From Streptomyces sp. NRRL F-6492 (GTDB taxonomy: Bacteria > Actinomycetota > Actinomycetes > Streptomycetales > Streptomycetaceae), in contig NZ_LGEG01000282.1 of NCBI RefSeq assembly GCF_001280125.1, forward strand, positions 1-24,075: a stretch of 24,075 nucleotides of DNA, written 5' to 3'. A model generated the notes under the pieces. The model did no database searches. It was not told the origin of the DNA and saw only the letters and a program-made list of their open reading frames with translations. Position numbers and translations under genes: made by a program. Positions 20,886-24,075 of this stretch are shown here, piece after piece (position 1 is the first letter of the stretch; each line of letters begins with the position of its first letter).

Positions 20886-22373
20886 TCAGGCCGCCTCCGC
20901 CCACGGCGGCTCCGCCGGGAGCCGTACGCCCAGGTCCGTCAGGAGCGCGCGGGCCGCGCGCCGGCCCGAGACGAGGGCGCCCTGCGGGGTGCTCGCGGCG
21001 CGGTGGTCGCCGCAGACGTAGAGGCCCGCGAGCAGCCGGACCGGCCGGTTCCCGTCGTGCGGGGGCGGCATCGCCGGGACCGCGTCCCGGGTGTGCCGGA
21101 GCGCCAGCAGCTCCCACTCGTCGGTCGACGTGCCGTACAGCGTGGCGAGGTGCTTGCGGACCCGCCGCTCCGTGTCGTCCGGCGGCGTCCCCAGCACCGT
21201 CGAGGTGATCAGGGTCCGGCCCGCCGGGGCGCGGACCGGGTCGACCGCGCTCATCACGGCGGTGTGGGCCACGGGCCCGCCCGGGTCCGACTCCAGGAGC
21301 AGCACCGGGTCGCCGGTGGGCGCGACCGGCGCCGTGTGGTGCAGGACCGTCACGGAGTGGAACGCGGGCGTCCGCAGCCCCGGCAGCAGCTCCGCCGCCG
21401 TGCGCGCCCCCGTGGCGAGGACCACCGAGCGGCAGCGGAACACCCCGTGCTCCGCCGTCGTGACCCGGGAGACGGACGCCTCCGTGACCCGCACGCCGGT
21501 GCGGACCGTGCCCGGCGGCAGCGCGGCCGCGAGCAGCCGCGGGAGCGCCGCCGAGCCGCCCTCCGGCACGGCGAGCCGCCCCCGGGCGAAGGCGCGCAGC
21601 GCCAGGTCCGCCCGCCTGCTCGACGTGCCGAGGTCCGGGTCGGCCAGGAGCGCCGCGAGCAGCGGCCGCAGCACCCCCTGGACCGTTCGGGCGGGCAGCC
21701 GGGAGTTCAGGGCCTCGCGCGCGGTCCGCTCGGGCCGGGCCAGGATCCGCTGCGCCGGGGTCGCGGCGAGCCGGACGAGGGACGCGCCGAGCCGCGCCTG
21801 GTCCAGCGAGGCCGCCGGATGCCGGGGGGCGCTCGCGAGGGCGCGCGCCACGCTGAACGCTCCCCCCACGCTCCGGCCGCCCGTCGCCCGGGGCACTCCG
21901 GCCGACCGGCGCGGGTGCGGGGCGCCCCAGCGCGCGTACCGGCCGTCGCTGTGCACGAGGACCCCCGGCGCGAAGGACCGCAGGGCGAGGGCGTCGAGCC
22001 CCGGCAGGACCCGCAGCTCCTCGTGCGAAGGGGTGAGCAGCGGGCCCACCCGGTCGAGCAGGAAGCCGTCGACGGACGCGGTCGCCATCCGGCCCCCGAT
22101 CCACGGCTCCGCCTCCAGGACGGCGACGGAGAGCCCGGCGCGGGTCAGCCGGTGGGCGGCCGCGAGCCCCGCCGCCCCCGCGCCCACGACGACGACGTCC
22201 ACGGTCCCGCCGGCTCCGCCGGTGTCGCTCGTGCTGTCCGTGCTGCTCGTGCTGTCCGTGCTGCTCGTGCTGTCCGTGCTGCTCGTGCTGTTCGTGCTGT
22301 TCGTGGTGCCTGTGCTGACGGTGCTGATGGTGCTTCCCGTGCTGCTGACGGTGTTGTCTGCGCTGCTGAGCAC
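20886..22373 (-). CDS. FAD-dependent oxidoreductase with Ser/Thr-rich N-terminal extension
   Basis: This 495-residue protein has the FAD Rossmann motif DVVVVGAGAAGLAAAHRL (GxGxxG at 64-69), followed by VLEAEPWIGGRMATA, the Glu and Gly-Gly-Arg of the amine-oxidase/protoporphyrinogen-oxidase type. A C-terminal LLAGLYVCGDHRAASTPQGA is the second FAD contact. The first about 56 residues are almost only Ser, Thr, Asn, Asp and Gly and come from a 9/18-base tandem repeat. The GTG start at 22373 has a good GGGAGG upstream, so the extension appears to be translated; it is not a standard signal peptide. The substrate is unknown; related actinobacterial enzymes include carotenoid and porphyrin oxidases. 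The gene is transcribed on the same strand as the TIGR01777 gene upstream, 204 bases away. Confidence 0.88.
   Translation of the reverse strand: MLSSADNTVSSTGSTISTVSTGTTNSTNSTSSTDSTSSTDSTSSTDSTSDTGGAGGTVDVVVVGAGAAGLAAAHRLTRAGLSVAVLEAEPWIGGRMATASVDGFLLDRVGPLLTPSHEELRVLPGLDALALRSFAPGVLVHSDGRYARWGAPHPRRSAGVPRATGGRSVGGAFSVARALASAPRHPAASLDQARLGASLVRLAATPAQRILARPERTAREALNSRLPARTVQGVLRPLLAALLADPDLGTSSRRADLALRAFARGRLAVPEGGSAALPRLLAAALPPGTVRTGVRVTEASVSRVTTAEHGVFRCRSVVLATGARTAAELLPGLRTPAFHSVTVLHHTAPVAPTGDPVLLLESDPGGPVAHTAVMSAVDPVRAPAGRTLITSTVLGTPPDDTERRVRKHLATLYGTSTDEWELLALRHTRDAVPAMPPPHDGNRPVRLLAGLYVCGDHRAASTPQGALVSGRRAARALLTDLGVRLPAEPPWAEAA
22231..22302 (-). repeat. 18-base tandem repeat coding Ser-Thr-Asp/Ser units
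   Basis: Three exact 18-base copies lie at 22231-22248, 22249-22266 and 22267-22284; a fourth, changed copy is at 22285-22302 and weaker copies continue to about 22370. Each is built of two 9-base units coding Ser-Thr-Asp and Ser-Thr-Ser. The repeat lies inside the oxidoreductase gene in frame, so its length may vary between strains without breaking the gene. Confidence 0.85.
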
Positions 22374-22489
22374 GTGCCCCTCCCCAGGTCGGCGCGGCCG
22401 GTGGGAGGCCTATGCCCCCAACGAGCCTCCGGAATGCCGGAGTTCACGGTCCGCGTCGAGCCTAGGCAGCGCTCCCACGGGTGCCAGGA

Positions 22490-22509
22490 GCGCGCACCGG
22501 GGTGCGCGC
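22490..22509 (-). terminator. GC hairpin downstream of the TIGR01777 gene
   Basis: Bases 22490-22498 and 22501-22509 are perfect complements, in practice an 8-bp stem with a 4-base loop. It lies about 70 bases after the stop of the minus-strand TIGR01777 gene and before the oxidoreductase start. A 6-bp stem also occurs at 22427-22442. Their role is unproven. Confidence 0.4.
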
Positions 22510-22577
22510 GGCACGGGGGAGCACGGAAGGGGCCGGAGGGGGCGGCCGGGGAGGGGGCCGGGGGAGGGGAGGGCGCG

Positions 22578-23489
22578 TCAGCGGGCCGCGGCCCGGATCG
22601 CCTCGTCGATCGTCGGGAACGCGAAGTCGAAGCCGGTCTCCAACAGCCGCCCCGGCAGCACCCGCTGACTTCCCAGCACGTCCTCGGCGAAGTCCCCGAG
22701 GGCGATCCGCAGGGCCGGCGCCGGGACCGTGAGGAGGGTCGGCCGGCGCAGCACCCGGCCCATCGCCTCCGTCACCTCGCGGTTGGTGACCGGGTCGGGG
22801 GCCGTCAGGTTCACCGGACCCGACAGGGACGGCGTGTCGACCACGTGGCGCAGGGCGGCCACCTCGTCGTGCAGGGAGATGAAGGACCAGTACTGGCGCC
22901 CGTCGCCCATCCGCCCGCCGAGCCCGGCGCGGAAGAGCGGGAAGAGCCGCCCCCACGCCCCGCCCTCGCGGGCCACCACCAGGCCGGTGCGGGCGTACGC
23001 GACCCGGATGCCGGCCTCCTCGGCGGGGGCCGCGGCGGCCTCCCACTCGACGCACACCGAGGGCAGGAAGCCCGTGCCCGCCGGAGCGCCCTCGTCGACC
23101 GCGCGGCTGCCGGTGTCCCCGTACCAGCCGAGCGCCGTGCCGCACACCAGGACCTCCGGCGGCTCCGCGAGCGAGGCGAGCGCGCGGGCGACCGCCGTCG
23201 TGCCGAGCACCCGGCTGTCCCGGATCTCCTTCTTGTACGCCTCGTTCCAGCGGCGCTCGCCGACCCCGGCGCCCGCCAGGTGCACGACGGCGTCCACGCC
23301 GACGAGCCCGGCGGCGTCCACGTGCAGCCGCCGGGGGTCCCACTCGACCTCGTCGGCGGTACGGGCCGGGCGGCGGACGAGACGGAGGACGTCGTGGCCG
23401 TCGGCGCGCAGGGAGCGGACCAGGGCCGAGCCGATGAGCCCGGAGGCGCCGGTGACGGCGACACGCTTGCGGGAGGCGGAACGCTGCAT
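22578..23489 (-). CDS. TIGR01777-family NAD-dependent epimerase (YfcH-like)
   Basis: This 303-residue SDR-type protein has GASGLIG at 14-20 and DVLRLVRRPART after the second strand. It carries the TIGR01777 marks VEWDPRR, VHLAGAGVGERRWNEAYKKE, SRVLGT and GTALGWYGD. The C-terminal half has QYWSFISLHDEVAAL and GPVNLTAPDPVTNREVTEAM, then the DUF1731-type end (VPAPALRIALGDFAEDVLGS, then QRVLPGRLLETGFDFAFP). The Tyr/Lys catalytic pair of classical SDRs is replaced, as in this family. The ATG at 23489 has AGGA 7 bases upstream. It is divergent from the GNAT gene with only about 40 bases between starts. The true substrate of the family is not established; a role in sugar-nucleotide metabolism is a name only. 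Confidence 0.93.
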   Translation of the reverse strand: MQRSASRKRVAVTGASGLIGSALVRSLRADGHDVLRLVRRPARTADEVEWDPRRLHVDAAGLVGVDAVVHLAGAGVGERRWNEAYKKEIRDSRVLGTTAVARALASLAEPPEVLVCGTALGWYGDTGSRAVDEGAPAGTGFLPSVCVEWEAAAAPAEEAGIRVAYARTGLVVAREGGAWGRLFPLFRAGLGGRMGDGRQYWSFISLHDEVAALRHVVDTPSLSGPVNLTAPDPVTNREVTEAMGRVLRRPTLLTVPAPALRIALGDFAEDVLGSQRVLPGRLLETGFDFAFPTIDEAIRAAAR

Positions 23490-23536
23490 GGGGCCATCCT
23501 GCCCCCTTCCGGCCGGGGCATGGCACAGTGACCTCC

Positions 23537-24064
23537 ATGACCGTGCCGGAGACGCGGATACGTACCGCCGAACGTGACGACGACGCCGGGCTCGGCGCCC
23601 TCGACCGGGCCGCCTGGTCCACCCTCCACGCGGTGGTGCCCGCGCCCGTCCCGCCGTACGGCCCCTTCTTCGACGAGCGCCACCCGCCCGGGGACCACCT
23701 GGTGGCGGTGCGCGGGGGCGTCCTCGTCGGCTACGTCCGGGTCGCGCAGCCCATCCCGCTCGCCTCCCACGCGCACGTGCTCCAGATCCAGGGCCTCGTG
23801 GTCACCGGACCCGCCCGGGGGAAGGGCGTCGCCCGGGCACTGCTGCGGGCCGCCGCGGAACGGGCGCGGGAGCGCGGCGCCACCCGGCTCACCCTGCGGG
23901 TCCTCGGGCACAACGCCCCGGCCCGCGCGCTCTACGCCTCCGAGGGCTTCGCGGTGGAGGGCGTACTGCCGGGGGAGTTCCTGCTCGACGGGGAGTACGT
24001 GGACGACGTGTGCATGGGCCGGTCGCTGCCGGCCCGAGGAGGCTCCGCCCCACCCGCCCCGTAA
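23537..24064 (+). CDS. GNAT-family N-acetyltransferase
   Basis: This 175-residue protein has the GNAT fold order: an opening IRTAERDDDAGLGALDRAAW helix region, a middle strand (LVAVRGGVLVGYVRVAQPIP), then the acetyl-CoA motif IQGLVVTGPARGKGVARALL (R-G-x-G/A type). The C-terminal segment HNAPARALYASEGFAVEGVL is the usual late GNAT motif. The substrate cannot be told. An in-frame GTG at 23528 is an alternative start three codons earlier; no Shine-Dalgarno is seen before either, so a leaderless mRNA is possible. Promoter space is limited, since the divergent TIGR01777 gene starts about 47 bases away. The last 11 bases of the window after the stop hold nothing recognisable. Confidence 0.9.
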   Translation: MTVPETRIRTAERDDDAGLGALDRAAWSTLHAVVPAPVPPYGPFFDERHPPGDHLVAVRGGVLVGYVRVAQPIPLASHAHVLQIQGLVVTGPARGKGVARALLRAAAERARERGATRLTLRVLGHNAPARALYASEGFAVEGVLPGEFLLDGEYVDDVCMGRSLPARGGSAPPAP

Positions 24065-24075
24065 CCCTGCTCGCC

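Noticed and set aside
22231..22302. The repeat tract considered as a CRISPR array or mobile-element end
   Set aside because: The units are directly joined 9/18-mers without spacers, in frame within a gene, and code a simple Ser/Thr tract.

Overview
The window is very GC-rich chromosomal DNA with strongly biased codon use, frequent GTG starts and GT-rich -10 hexamers. It carries the glnII, glnA, lipA and lipB genes of a filamentous actinomycete. I read it as the core chromosome of a Streptomyces. From memory, the order lipB, lipA, small gene, DUF4191, RDD, glnA ... glnII, glnRII matches the S. coelicolor region around SCO2190-SCO2213. I see no mobile elements, tRNA, rRNA, CRISPR arrays or phage genes.

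Layout. 1-3126 (-): a PtpB-like tyrosine phosphatase followed by a large membrane protein whose N-terminus looks like a degenerate sigma factor. 3256-4733: a small membrane protein (+) converging on an SDR-type epimerase (-). 4858-7056 (+): two membrane proteins with His-rich segments, the second a PepSY-TM protein. 7075-9013 (-): a receiver-less winged-helix regulator (probable glnRII), a possible short Cys-Cys leader peptide, and glnII (type II glutamine synthetase) with a four-site GlnR operator. 9225-11779 (-): a translationally coupled pair, a helical/vWA-MIDAS protein and a partner ending in a Fis-like helix-turn-helix; this is the least understood system here. 11979-13686: a Gfo/Idh/MocA oxidoreductase, an ArsC-family protein and a 91-residue unknown. 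13761-15185 (-): glnA (type I glutamine synthetase) with a clear -10 and a second four-site GlnR operator. 15442-16912: an RDD membrane protein (apparently leaderless) converging on a DUF4191 gene and its small upstream partner. 17223-19105 (-): lipB and lipA for lipoate synthesis. 19400-24064: a large NsdA-like regulator, an FAD oxidoreductase with a repeat-coded Ser/Thr-rich N-terminus, a TIGR01777 epimerase and a GNAT acetyltransferase.

How the parts work together. Nitrogen assimilation dominates the centre: two different glutamine synthetases, each behind a GlnR box of four 5-mers at 11-bp steps, and a second GlnR-like DNA-binding protein beside glnII. LipB moves octanoyl groups from ACP to lipoyl domains and LipA inserts the sulfurs. 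Several convergent gene pairs are closed by long perfect hairpins that probably act as two-way terminators (7052-7079, 13706-13743, 15921-15966). Start codons were chosen from Shine-Dalgarno position, family length and overlaps, and they differ from the longest open frame for several genes.
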